A stretch of DNA of 64,000 nt from Plumapathes pennacea (lineage: Eukaryota; Cnidaria; Anthozoa; Antipatharia; Myriopathidae): contig OZ038465.1 of NCBI GenBank assembly GCA_964036295.1, forward strand, positions 19,376,831 to 19,440,830, read 5' to 3'. Shown here piece by piece: positions 20,250 through 30,605 of this stretch; the first letter of the stretch is position 1; each line of letters starts with the position of its first letter. Below the pieces are notes generated by a model. It was not told where the DNA came from, ran no database searches, and saw only the letters and a list, made by a program, of their open reading frames with translations. Position numbers and translations under genes: made by a program.

Positions 20250-20443
20250 TATTGTGGAATTGATGCTGTACTCGTAACGAACTAAACGTTTACAATATGA
20301 ACTCGACTCTCAAACTCTAAGACTCAAATAAACCCATGTGTTCGATCTTAAAAACTGACTTTTTGCACGTGATCAGTGCATGTTCATTGCGTAATCAGCG
20401 CGTGATCTGGGATGTCTCTAATTAATTCAACTGAACTCGAACA
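20250..20443 (-). repeat. BEL/Pao 5' LTR
   Basis: Copy of the LTR at 14554-14747 with no difference seen by eye over 194 bases. Transcription of the element would start inside this copy on the minus strand. Confidence 0.95.
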
Positions 20444-20448
20444 GTCAT
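20444..20448. other. Target-site duplication GTCAT (right) of BEL/Pao element
   Basis: Matches 14549-14553. Removing the element and one copy rejoins the LINE reading frame (KLLKDAAAVISH into the SSS.LSVIFNKSLDYG region), confirming the insertion site. Confidence 0.9.
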
Positions 20449-21737
20449 CCTCTTAGCGTTATTTTCAACAAATCGCTCGATTATGGCATTTTCCCAGACA
20501 GGTGGAAAACTGCCAAAGTTACCCCAATTCACAAGGGTAGCGCAAAAAAACGATCCAAACTACAGGCCAATCTCTGTTCTTCCCATTGTAGCTAAGGCGT
20601 TTGAAAAAATTGCCTTTGACCAACTTTATGCTTCCTTGACGGCAAATAATGTACTGACTAAATTCTAGTCTGGTTTTCGGGCAAGCCATTCAACATTAAG
20701 TGCCCTGCTATCCGCAACCGAAAACTGGTTAAAGAACATAGATAACGGATGGCTAAACGGAGTTACATTTATTGACCTAAGTAAAGCATTCGACACTGTG
20801 GACCATACAATCCTGCTTAAAAAGTTGACACTCTACGGTATTCGAGGCACCTCTCTGAACTGGTTTGCCTCATATCTCAACAAAAGAACACAGCGTTGCA
20901 TGGTCAACAACAACATCTCGCAATTAAAACGAGTCACTTCTGGGGTCCCTCAAGGATCTATTTTAGGACCTCTGCTCTTTCTTTTATACATTAATGATCT
21001 CCCCAACTGCCTTGAACGTACCACTTCTGGTATGTACGCCGATGACACTCAGATTTCAGCGGCTTCGCAAAACATCAACGAGCTAGAGGAGACAATAAAT
21101 AGGGACATGGAAAATCTTGGGCTGTGGCTGAGAGCCAACAAGCTTTCTGCAAACACAACTAAAACTGAATTTATGATTATTGCCTCGCAATACAGACTTT
21201 TAAAATCAGTTGATCCGCGAACCCAAAATACAATTGAATGGGCAATCTATCAAACGTGTGACAAAGGCAGAAATGCTGGGAGTTACTATTGACGAAAAGC
21301 TTAGTTGGGGTGATCATATAAACGATATCATAGTACCGAAAGTCTTGAAGGGGCTACAAATGCTGCGAGTATTAAGACCTATGCTAACTTCTAGTCAAAT
21401 GGTGTCACCTGTATATAACACTATAGTGCAACCACACTTGGACTACTGTAGTAGCTTATGGAGTAACCTTCGGAATAGTTCTTAGGGACAAACTCCAAAA
21501 GCTGCAAAACAGGGCAGCCCGTATAATTACCCGAGACAGTTATGAAGTAAGATCTAAGGATGTACTCAATTTGACCTTCAAACGAGAAGGAATCTACAGA
21601 AGTCAATACTAATGTACAAGGTCTTGAATGGGCACGCGCCTGCCTACCTATCTGACCTTTTTTCTAGAGCAAACGAGTCAATCGGGTACAATCTACGCTG
21701 CTCTTACTTATGCACCGATCAATTTGAAACTCGCACA
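20444..21737 (+). pseudogene. LINE family I reverse transcriptase (broken)
   Basis: Non-LTR retrotransposon reverse transcriptase of Jockey/CR1/L2 type. Motifs in order: PNYRPISVLPIVAKAFEK, SGFRASHSTLSALL, FIDLSKAFDTVDH, GVPQGSILGPLLFLLYINDL, MYADDTQISA, and then MLGVTIDEKLSWGDHI and QPHLDYCSSLW of the C-terminal part. It is inactive: an in-frame TAG separates LTKF from SGFRAS (about 20669), and frameshifts near 21230-21290, 21480 and 21605 break the rest. It continues after the inserted G/C-rich element at 22597. No endonuclease domain is present, because the element is 5'-truncated. Confidence 0.93.
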
Positions 21738-22598
21738 TCCCCCCCTCCCCCCCGGGCATACCCCGGGCATTTGACCGCCTCCCTTGCCCGGGGAGGGGGG
21801 AATTTGACCAACCGCTCTCGCCCGGGGTGGGGCATTTGACCACAACCACGGAGGGGTGGGGAATTTGAACTCGTTCCCTCAATTTCACCCCGCTTCACGC
21901 GAAAGTGTTTTAGCTGTGCGTACGGTGTGTGCTAACGGTGCGTGTGTTTATTTTGTCTAAATTGAGAGGCATATCAGTGAATGTTCCAAGCACAACGTTC
22001 ATTCATCGAGGATCAATCTCCGATGTTGAGCCGTTACGATTTAAACAACTCGCAATATTAAAGTGTTGCGTCGCTCAAGGTATGGTTTGAAACCTTATCA
22101 TTGGATGTTAAATAAATGCATTTTGTTAGCCGTACGGTTTAAAGAAAAATGTCAACGACTTTAATACCCTTGGCGCGTTGGAACACGACTCGTGGCATTT
22201 CTTGTCAACAATTCTGTGTCAATTCCCTTCGACTTTTTTCCCTTGCCCAGTATATAAATAGTTTATAAATCTGCTTCAGTCTTGAAAATCACTCCTTTGT
22301 ACTTCCTCAGATACAGTGTAATTCGTTTAAAGAAACAATTTTAGCCAACGTACTCACCGTTATCGAGCTCGTACGCGCGCAACTTTCACAAAAACAAGTC
22401 AAATTGTTAGACGTGTATCTGTTTTTTAGCTTTTTTTTTTGCCCCAGGGGTGGGGCATTTGACCACTAAATTCAGCCTTAAACCGGGGCATTTGAACAGT
22501 CATTTTGGCCCAAGGGTGGGGAATTTGACCATCGGAAAATCAAAAAGTTCAAATGCCCGGGGGGTTGCCCGGGGGGTTGCCCGGGGGGGGGGCATTAG
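21738..22598. mobile_element. G/C-run-rich insertion within LINE family I
   Basis: This 0.86-kb segment interrupts the LINE C-terminal coding region between FETRT and HITKPRTEY. Both ends are made of repeated GGGGCATTTGACC or AATTTGACC words and long C or G runs (CCCCCCCGGGCAT at the left, TTGCCCGGGGGG repeated at the right), giving imperfect inverted ends. The middle (about 21900-22420) is AT-rich, with TATATAAATAGTTTATAAAT near 22250 but no ORF. I interpret it as a non-autonomous DNA element; exact ends and target duplication are uncertain. Confidence 0.6.
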
Positions 22599-22843
22599 AT
22601 GTACATATTACCAAACCCCGCACCGAGTACCTTATACGTAGTTTATCATATAGCGGTGCCGTCCTCTGGAACAGTCTACCACATCATATTAGGGATGTGA
22701 ATACTGTATCTAGTTTTAAGAATATTATCTGTAAATATAGTTCTTAGATTTTAAATGTATTAGCATAGTTTACGGCTTGCTTGAAAATCAACCTGTTAGT
22801 TGAATGTAAATACCGTAATGAAATAAAGTTTCTCTCTCTCTCT
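22597..22843 (+). pseudogene. LINE family I, 3' end and tail
   Basis: Translation gives SYSGAVLWNSLPHHIRD, the classic C-terminal motif of Jockey/CR1/L2 LINE proteins, then a TAG stop at about 22746. A short AT-rich 3' UTR follows, with AATAAAG at 22822-22828 and a (TC)n tail. Block D resumes directly after the tail. Confidence 0.88.
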
Positions 22844-23313
22844 CTTCGTTCCTCCTCTATTTCATTTTTCTCTCTCTCACCCCGAGTTTCTCCCTTTTCT
22901 TCCCGTAAAACACGTAAATCGCATGCCGTTCGTGGCCCGTAACTTCTATCGGTAATGTCGTTCAACGTTCTGTTTGGAGATTTTTAATGTTGGTGCTTGC
23001 GTTCAGCATATATTTCTTTCTGCAGAAACCTGCCTTATCACCATCTGCTTCTTTAGTTTATTTTATTCTAATCGGAGGGATATTTTCCTTTGGGTCTGTT
23101 TTTGAAATATATTTGTCTTTGTATTTGATGCCCAGTTTGTAGGATACAACGTCGAAGTGTGGGACTTGTGCTTTGATAGACGTTGCCATCAATAGCGACC
23201 AACTCAGAGTGCGTGACGTCACTGTGGCTGCCAGCTGTCAGAGGGACATTGTAATAGTGTGCTGCAACATTGGTTGTGAACCATGATGGTATAACGCTAG
23301 TCACAGTCTTCAA
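22844..23313 (+). repeat. Block D, right part
   Basis: Resumes the homology to units A-C interrupted at 14441: CTTCGTTCCTCCTC, the CGTAAAACACGTAAATCGC stretch, TTTGTAGGATACAACGTCG and GTGACGTCACTGTG. This copy lacks the 19-bp hairpin present in A1, B1 and C1. On the minus strand it keeps an 81-codon frame with HSELVAIDGNVY, which resembles a kelch-type repeat strand, but the frame is not preserved in the other copies. Confidence 0.75.
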
Positions 23314-24971
23314 GGTACGCGAACATTTCTAAATTGCCTTCTACCTTTATTACAAAACGAGACTTAATCTAAAAATAGATATGTTTGGAAAGCAAATCTT
23401 GTTTCTCGGAAACAGAAAAATGTTTCTGAAACAATGTTATATAGTTAGTGCCAGTACAGCTCTTACGAAGCTGGGTTTCCTTTGTTTAACCTCCCTAGCA
23501 ACAGAACAGTTTTCATGCTTTCCTCTCCTTATCAAAAGAAACAAGAAGTGACTTTTGAACAGCTGTGTGCATGCGCACCGATAAAATCTCAGACCGATCC
23601 CAATCGAACTCACACGCATTTTCAAATGTTAAACACTAGTGTACAATGTATATATTTTTAATCTGCTAGCTAAAGGTGTCCGTTTTAGTCGTGACAAGAA
23701 GTAACTATTTTCACTGGCACTGAGGACATTTTAAGACTGCGCGATCAGGCCCCAATTGAAGGTGAAGGAAAGATAACAAAACTTACATGAGAAATACCGA
23801 TAGATAAAGGAAGTCACCGAGAAGTAAAAATATAACCAAATGTGACGAAAAGTAGCCGAAGGCTTGAAGCAGTTTCTTTAATATTGATTTAATATTCCGA
23901 CTTATTTACTCTTTAGAAATACTGCATTGTTCTTTGACTTAACAGGATGGTCTCGTTGATGGTTTATTCGTAAAAGCGACGCAGAAGGCCCATCATAAGG
24001 TGTGTGCTGTTTGGAGTCCGTACATGTACAGTACATGTTTGCTGTACTACATACATGTTTGTGTATCTATCTACCAGTGCATGACAGTACGAAAGTAGAA
24101 TGTACGTCCCTGAATCTCACCCATCACCACTACTCCCAGTACAAGGTAAAAACGTATTTGTTATCCACCCTTAATTAAGCCGTGTTTGTTTGTTTGTTTT
24201 TTTATGGGAGTATTTTCCTCATATCCTAGTTTCTGTGTTTTGTCCTTTGTTGTCTATTTATTTGTTACTTGTTTGTTTGTTTTTAGGGGTATCAATTAAG
24301 TTCACAGCACAATCGATGGGCCCTATTCTCTGTTTTGTTTTTACAGCGGCTGTTGTTAGATATTTTCACAACAAGAAACAGTCTATCGTGGTAGTGATGA
24401 CGACGAAGACCAACCGTCCAAAGCTATGGTAACTCATTTATTTTGTTGCTACTTCTGTACATGTGTGTTGAATAGAGAAATATGGGTTGGGAAGGGATGA
24501 AAGCGAGGGTTATTAGTCATGTTACCAACATTTTATTATAAGTAAAAGGTTTATTATCCTCATTATCATCGTTTTAATGAAGTATAGGGAGAGGCTCCGG
24601 TTGAAAGGAGTCCCTTTTCGTGTATTGTCTTCGGGTATAGAAAAACTGTAAGAAAGCCGACCAAAGGAAATTCGCAATGGTCATTTCACAGAGGTTCTGA
24701 AAATCGTCCTCCGATTGAGAAGTTGGCAAAAGTTGCGTTCCCAAGCGAGTTGCGTGCGGTTTTTCTATACGTTTTTCTGTTGAAAGGCATTAAAAGGTTG
24801 CATTTTTTTTACTGGAGGTATGTAAAAGGGTGACCATTTCTACTCTGGAATGGTATTCAAGAGTATTCGGTTGAAAGCCTGGGTGGAGCCTCCCCCTAGA
24901 CAAAATTAATCCTCCTGGTGGTATAGTGTCGATTGTTGATTTTCATGTAACGTTGTTTCATTTAATTTCAG
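23314..24971. other. Decayed interval, no intact gene
   Basis: No ORF with a recognised domain. Acceptor- and donor-like sites are scattered, for example TTTTTACAG near 24340 with GCTATG|GTAACT near 24428. The interval precedes the clearer exon-like modules and may be intron of the same decayed gene. Confidence 0.35.
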
Positions 24972-25047
24972 GGCAAAAGCAGTGAAGCTGAATCCTGGTT
25001 GGTTGGTAGAGCGCATGCCCAGACGAAGAGACGGACTTACGTTTCTC
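24972..25047 (+). pseudogene. Exon-like module, copy 1 (GKSSEAES...)
   Basis: A 76-base segment between a consensus acceptor (TTTAATTTCAG) and donor (CTC|GTAAGT), open throughout in the frame GKSSEAESWLVGRAHAQTK. A paralogous copy lies about 0.9 kb downstream. No family was recognised. The combination of splice sites, open frame and duplication suggests a former coding exon. Confidence 0.4.
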
Positions 25048-25355
25048 GTAAGTACTCTATTGCTTTTTGCCAGATAGGTTGAAGCGTGTAACTGATTTAA
25101 AGATCTCTGTGCTCCATTTTAAGTACAGTTCTACTGGGAGGCGCAACCAATCGTTCTTGTTCCTTAACTGTTTAACTGTGTAATAGTCTACTTAAAAGGA
25201 ATGAATGGCTTTTAACCGCCATGCTTTGCTTTCAGAAATGACCGAAGTTAGAAATGACCAAAAGTTAGAACTCAAACGTTTGAAAAGGAGATGTTTTGCA
25301 AATGGTCTATTTTACTTTCCTTTTATGTCAACTTTCTTTAAGTGGATGCCTTTTT

Positions 25356-25515
25356 AAGGCGGACACCTCTCTAAGGCGGGCAGCATCCAGATTTGGTCCA
25401 TGCCGATTTTCACTTGTTTTTCTGTAACAGAACTCTCTTTCTAAGGCTGACACCTCTCTAATGCGGACACTAAATCTAGTCCCCTGGTTGTCCACCTTAG
25501 AGAGACTGTATTAAA
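25356..25515. repeat. Relic of the TA-flanked transposon terminus
   Basis: AAGGCGGACACCTCTCTAAG, GTAACAGAACTCTC and CCACCTTAGAGAGACTGTA are diverged matches to the ends and 64-bp subterminal units of the element at 11323-12370. This looks like an old, internally deleted copy. Confidence 0.6.
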
Positions 25516-25862
25516 CCAGGACTAGTCTACTGCGATGAGGCGCATGCAGTCCTCGCCAATTGCCCAAGAGGTTTAGTTTTCTGTTATGTACCACTCCAGT
25601 ACTGCTCTTCCGTTTTTTGATTTCTCTGAAAATCTGTGATGTGCTAGGAGATGACTTCACTTATTCCTGTAAGAACGGCTTTACATATTTCGACCAATTA
25701 TGTCTTCTGTCTGAAATGCGTTCATGCACATGAAGATAGATCGATCCAGTACTTCATGTCAACGTTTGCCTGGGCCATAGTGGTTTGGTAACAGACTTTG
25801 TTGATTTTCACTTGAAAATGATACTATCGTGGTCCAAACAGAAGTACTTTATCTCATTTCAG

Positions 25863-25948
25863 GGCGAAAACAGTGACGCTGAATCCCAGATAATCTGCGG
25901 CTCAGCACATGCCCAGACAAAATAAATACTGAAGGCCATATCTACCTC
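25863..25948 (+). pseudogene. Exon-like module, copy 2 (GENSDAES...)
   Basis: An 86-base segment bounded by CTCATTTCAG and CTC|GTAAGTACT. It aligns with the module at 24972 (GENSDAESQIICGSAHAQTK against GKSSEAESWLVGRAHAQTK) but carries a TAA after AHAQTK, so this copy is dead. Confidence 0.4.
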
Positions 25949-26039
25949 GTAAGTACTACAGTGCTCTTTGCCACACGGTTTAAGTAAAACTTAATATATA
26001 TTTTATATTGATACCTAATTTTTGAGAAAACTCCTCGTA

Positions 26040-26750
26040 TTTATCAGAATTTGTGTAATTACATGCTTTTATTATATAGCGTAAAAATTACCTGATATGA
26101 CGTTTGTTTACTGCGCGAATATAGTAATGTTTTAATCAGCAGTCACTCTGTCTTAGTATAAGCACAATTAACAGTGGTTTTAATAATATTTAGGGGTTAC
26201 CCATGGTTAACAATGTATTAAACTAAAGAAAAATTTAACAGACATTGTGTAATTACATGCTTCTATTATAAGGCGTCATCATGACGTGATGTGTGATGTT
26301 TGTTTACTTCGCGGATAATAATGTTTTAATCAAAGGCCACTCTGTCTTAATATAAGAACAGTGACCCGTGGTTTTACTAGCATTTTAAGGGTTACCCATG
26401 GTTACCCGTGTATGAAACTAAAGAAGCTTCGAACGGGGAGAAGAGGTAAGGAGGCCTCAACAGTTTATCCAAATTTTTCTGGTGCAAAAACAAAACATAT
26501 GATCACACAAAACTGTGGGAAATAGACTAAAAGTACGCCTATTTAGCATCATGGTATACATTTTAATAATACTTTTTATACTTATGGATAATTTTCAAGA
26601 AAACACCGCGTATTTGAGAAACATTGTGTAATTATATACTTCTATTATAAGGGGTCACCGTGACATGATGTGACGTTTGTTTATTGCGCGGGTAGTAATG
26701 TTTTATCAACCGCCACTCTGACAAACGGAAACACCGTGTGATTAACCAAC
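26040..26750. repeat. Diverged edge monomers of the 194-bp satellite (unit A)
   Basis: About three degenerate monomers share TATTATAAGGCGTCA, TTTGTTTACT, AGTAATGTTTTAATCA and GGTTACCCATGGTTA with the main satellite, but with many substitutions and indels. Equivalent edge monomers recur at the start of unit B (34640-34757 plus 36245-36900) and of unit C (about 46610-46990). Confidence 0.75.
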
Positions 26751-27988
26751 TGACGGAAAGACCGTGTAACTGATATAAAAATCTCTGTGCTTCATAATCA
26801 CTTGCATAATTTGGTTGGGAAGCGCGGTTGGCAATGATTCATTTTTTCCTTAGGTTTGTGACTGTGTGATATTCCACGATACGGTCTCGAATTGGTTCTT
26901 TTCACTGATCTTAGTGTGTCGAATGAAGCCTTATATTAGTGACACATATTTTATCTACAGATCGGTTTGCTCACAATCACACAGTTCTTTTATTATGATT
27001 TTTGTAAAAGACGTGTCCTAGTTTGAGGAATGATAAGTTTCTGGTGACTTTTCCTTGTTTCTTGAGAACCGCTGTAAAATCATACGGCCAGATACATGGT
27101 GTGCCTTAACTCTTGTAATACCCGAAGGAAAATGTCTTGATAGTTATAAGGTATTCTGAGGTTTGGCTTAAAAAGAGCACTCTCTGTAAAAATAGATCGG
27201 TTTTGACCGCCATGCTTTGCTCTCAGAAAAGACCAAAAGTGACCAAAAAATAGAGCTCAAACGTTTGAGGCAAACATTCTGGGATTGAAAGAAGATGTTT
27301 TGCAATTGGTTTGTTATACTTTGCTTTAACTGTGGGCTTACTTTATGTATAAAAGGAGGACTAGTCTGTTCAGCAATATACTGTATGTTGTGTTGGTGGA
27401 ATCAATAGAGCTCTTACTGTACATGTACGGGAATGATGTAGTTGAACAAGCAAGACGAGTTATTTCAAATTGCACCTTACTGTTTGATACTAAATAGATA
27501 AAGGCAGCTCTAAAAGCGCAATAGTTGTTGTTGTTAAAATAATAGATGTGATGAAGTAAACTTGATGTTTGTTGCAGAGAAACGTTCTTCCTATTCCTAC
27601 TACATAAATAATATTACTACAGTGTGCCAGAGAAATGCCTGTTCTATTCCTATTTTTTGATTGTCAGATGATAAACTAACTGTAGTATGCAAGTGACTAT
27701 GCTGGAGGTCTACTGGTGCTTATCATCCACCCTTCCACACAAGATCGGACAGGTTTGTTTGAACAAACAAGGCATTAATCTATTAGTCAGGGAGCCCCTT
27801 TTTAGACTTGGTGAGTCTTGCTAAACGATGTGTGCTGGTCTTTTATTTCCGCACTTGCGGTGTATAACTATAGAATACTGCTACAACACAGAGCTACTGT
27901 ACACTGAACAATACATAAAGAAGGCAGATGTATCTGTGTGTTCTGTACATGCTATGACTGGGTACAATAACACTATGGTATTTTGCAG

Positions 27989-28069
27989 ATGCATGTGAAA
28001 AATAACATGGCTTTTTATTCTTTACCAAGGGCGGATGTCCAATTTGCGGAAGAGAATCCAGGCAAAATC
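27989..28069 (+). pseudogene. Exon-like module 1 of block A1
   Basis: 81 bases between TATTTTGCAG and AAAATC|GTAAGTGTG, open in the frame ending RADVQFAEENPGKI. The same module occurs in A2 (29786-29860), B1 (41612-41692), B2 and C copies. The family is unknown. Block C1 carries a 29-nt T run inside it, so at least that copy is disrupted. Confidence 0.35.
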
Positions 28070-28599
28070 GTAAGTGTGAGAAGAAGAAAAACTAAGTTTT
28101 AGCAACTTGAGACAGCAGGATTTAACCTTTGCAAGCGGAGTGATGAAGAAACAAAAAGCTGTATACTGACTGCAGCGTATCAAAAGAGATGTAAAAGGCC
28201 AGTGGAAAATAATGATTAGATCTCAGAATCAGCTACAGAGTATCGAAGGAGATTGAAAATGTGATGGGTTAAGGGACACACTACAGAAGCAGATACTACA
28301 CAAAGTGTCCAAGGAACAGTGACACAATCCTCGCCGTGAGCTGCCAAACCAACCTGGACCGCAGACAGTCTAGGCATTGAAAATGTCCCTGAAGTTATAA
28401 CAATACTAAATACTGTAAATTTGAAATTTTATACAAAATTTTCAGAGAAGTTGAACTTTTATCCAAGTGCTGTATTGTCAGAGTTGCTGATAGAAGTTAA
28501 GTATTTTATAAAATAGGGAGAAGAAGTCCTTGATCAGGAAAAATTGACACGTGACACTTTTTGAAAACGAGATATTGCACTGTTGTTGTTTGTTTCCAG

Positions 28600-28794
28600 C
28601 TGACAACAGGTGCTCTGAGAATATGAAGTCTGCTTCAAGCCCAGTGTGTTCACTCAGAGATGAGACACGTTCTGGCAGTGGAGAGATTCTCCCGCTGCCT
28701 GTTATAAGAACGTGGGAAAAGTTGCTGGTGACGTTTAATCAGAAGATTGTTCCGTATGATCTGGAAACACTGTCCGGCAAAACATATCAAGCAG
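28600..28794 (+). pseudogene. Exon-like module 2 of block A1
   Basis: 195 bases between TTTCCAG and AAGCAG|GTACTG, open in a frame with DETRSGSGEILPLPVIRTWE. The equivalents in block D and in second blocks contain an extra segment (GTCTGTCCTAACACA) that changes the frame, and C1 has a stop. The open frame here and in B1 is therefore probably a by-product of a deletion. Confidence 0.3.
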
Positions 28795-28911
28795 GTACTG
28801 ACCATATGAAAATGCCTACATCTATTGAATGCTAGAGTATTTGCTTTTTGTTTACTGGTCTTTTTCTGTACGACAGGTTTTCTTTCTTAAGTTTTCTTTT
28901 CTTCTTCAAAG

Positions 28912-29055
28912 CCTGTCCTCTCTAACGCATAAGCAAAAGAGAGCGAGATTAGCGACGTATAGATCAAACTCGTACGTTCCTGGCGTCTTATGTTTATGTC
29001 GCCACTGTCGCTCTCTTGTGCTTATACTTATACTTATGCACTAGTGAAGACCAGG
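28912..29055. repeat. Hairpin MITE in block A1
   Basis: Copy of the hairpin at 14163-14313, with AAGAGAGCGAGATTAGCGAC facing the complementary CCACTGTCGCTCTCTTGTGC. Its short open frames are by-products of the hairpin. Confidence 0.65.
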
Positions 29056-29531
29056 TTTAGACCTTTATAATACTGCTCCACCTTTGTAGTCTGCACCTTT
29101 GTGTCTGTGTTGCTATTTTTTGTTTAGAGTTTTGTCTTTCTCTGCGTGCAATCTTCCTTTATTCCTTCCCTTCGTTCCTCCTCCATTCCATTCTTCTCTC
29201 CTTCACCCCCTTTTCTCCCTTTTCTTCCCGTAAAACACGTAAATCGCGTTCCGTTCGTGGCCCGTAACTTCTATCGGTAATTTCGTTCAACGTTTTGAAA
29301 CCTGCCTTATCACCATCACTGCTTCTTTAGTCTATTTTATTCCAATAAGAGGGATATTTTCCTTCGGGTCTGTTTTTAAAATATATTTTTTTACTTGATG
29401 CCCAGTTTGTAGGATACAACGTCGAAGTGTTGAACTTGTGCTTTGCTGGACTGTACGTTGCCACCAATAGCGACCAGCTCAGAGTGTGTGACGTCACTGT
29501 GACTGTCAGAGGGACATTGTAATAGTGTGCT

Positions 29532-29579
29532 GCACAAACAACGCTGTGCTGTGATCCATCAGCACAGCGTTGTTTGTGC
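29532..29579. repeat. Perfect 19-bp hairpin in unit A
   Basis: GCACAAACAACGCTGTGCT and its exact reverse complement surround a 10-base loop. It is conserved in units B (43140-43187) and C (52692-52739) but absent from block D. Confidence 0.9.
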
Positions 29580-29785
29580 CGTTCTGATGGTTCTCTGGTT
29601 CTGTAGGCTGTTTGTTTTTCCCACTTTATAGACATTGACTACCAAAACATGTGTTGCCTGCTAGCTTGCCAGATTAGCATAAAAATTACGTAAAGAAGGC
29701 AGATGTATCTGTGTGTCTATTTGCATGAACGTACATGTTCTGTACATGCTATGACTGGGTACAATAACACTATGGTATTTTGCAG

Positions 29786-29860
29786 ATGCATGTGGAAAAT
29801 ATCAGGGTTTTTTTCACCTGGGCAGATGTCGAATTTGCGGAAGAGAATCCAGGCAAAATC
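29786..29860 (+). pseudogene. Exon-like module 1 of block A2
   Basis: 75 bases, 25 open codons, between TATTTTGCAG and AAAATC|GTAAGTGTG. The translation starts MHVENIRVFFTWADVEFA and ends EENPGKI. It is paralogous to the A1 module but with a different centre. Downstream sequence is stop-rich, so it is at most an isolated exon. Confidence 0.35.
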
Positions 29861-30605
29861 GTAAGTGTGTGAAGAAGAACAGCTACGTTTTAGCAACTTA
29901 AGCCGGAAGGAATTCACCTTTGCAAGCGGAGTGATGAAGAAGGGAAAAAAAGCTGCATACTGACTGCAGTGTATCAAGAGAGATATAAAAGGTCAGAGAA
30001 ACATAATGATCAGGTTTCAGAATCAGCTACAGAATATCCAAAGGTATTGAAAGTGTTACGGGTAAAAGGGCACAGTACTGAAGCAGATACTACACAAAAG
30101 TGTCCAAAGAACAGTAACGCAATCCTCGCCGTGAGCTGCCAAACCAACCTGGAACCCAGACAACCTAGGCATTGAAAATGTCCCTGAAGTTATAACAATA
30201 CTGTATCTCTGAGGTGAGCATATCCCAGTGACATGAATTTTTAGACAAAATTTTCGGAGAATTTGAACTTTTATCCAAGTGCTGTATTGTCAGAGTTGCT
30301 GATAAAAGTTAGGTAGATTATATATGGTCGGAGAAGGAAGCCCTTGATCAGGGAAAATTGACACATGACACTTTTTTGAAACATTATATTGCAGAAGCCT
30401 GCCTTATCACTATCACTGCTTCTTTAGCCTATTTCATTCCAATCAGAATATTTACAATATCTACAATTAAATATATACAAACCTGTTTATATTTTTGTTT
30501 TTTTTTTCGGGTCAGTTTTAAAATATAATTGTCCCTGTATTTGATGCCAAGTTTGTGAGATACAATGTCGAAGTGTTGGACTTGTGCTTTGCTGGACTGT
30601 ACGTT

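Larger units (their letters stand above)
14554..20443 (-). mobile_element. Complete BEL/Pao LTR retrotransposon
   Basis: A 5890-bp element lying on the minus strand. It has 194-bp LTRs at both ends that look identical by eye, a 5-bp GTCAT target duplication, a tRNA-type primer binding site adjoining the 5' LTR, one uninterrupted 1803-codon gag-pol ORF and a polypurine tract before the 3' LTR. Identical LTRs and an intact ORF imply a very recent insertion that may still be mobile. It is inserted into LINE family I, which itself interrupts block D. There is no envelope-like ORF. Confidence 0.97.

Noticed and set aside
24995-25050. tRNA-like stretch (GGTTGGTAGAGCGCATG)
   Set aside because: It resembles a tRNA D-arm, but there is no B-box TTCGA segment or matching acceptor stem downstream. 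It better fits the exon-like module.
28551-28835. 94-codon frame, identical at 42174-42458, as a conserved gene
   Set aside because: The identity comes from a very recent exchange between units. Block D and the second blocks have an extra segment that destroys the frame, and C1 carries a stop, so there is no sign of selection.
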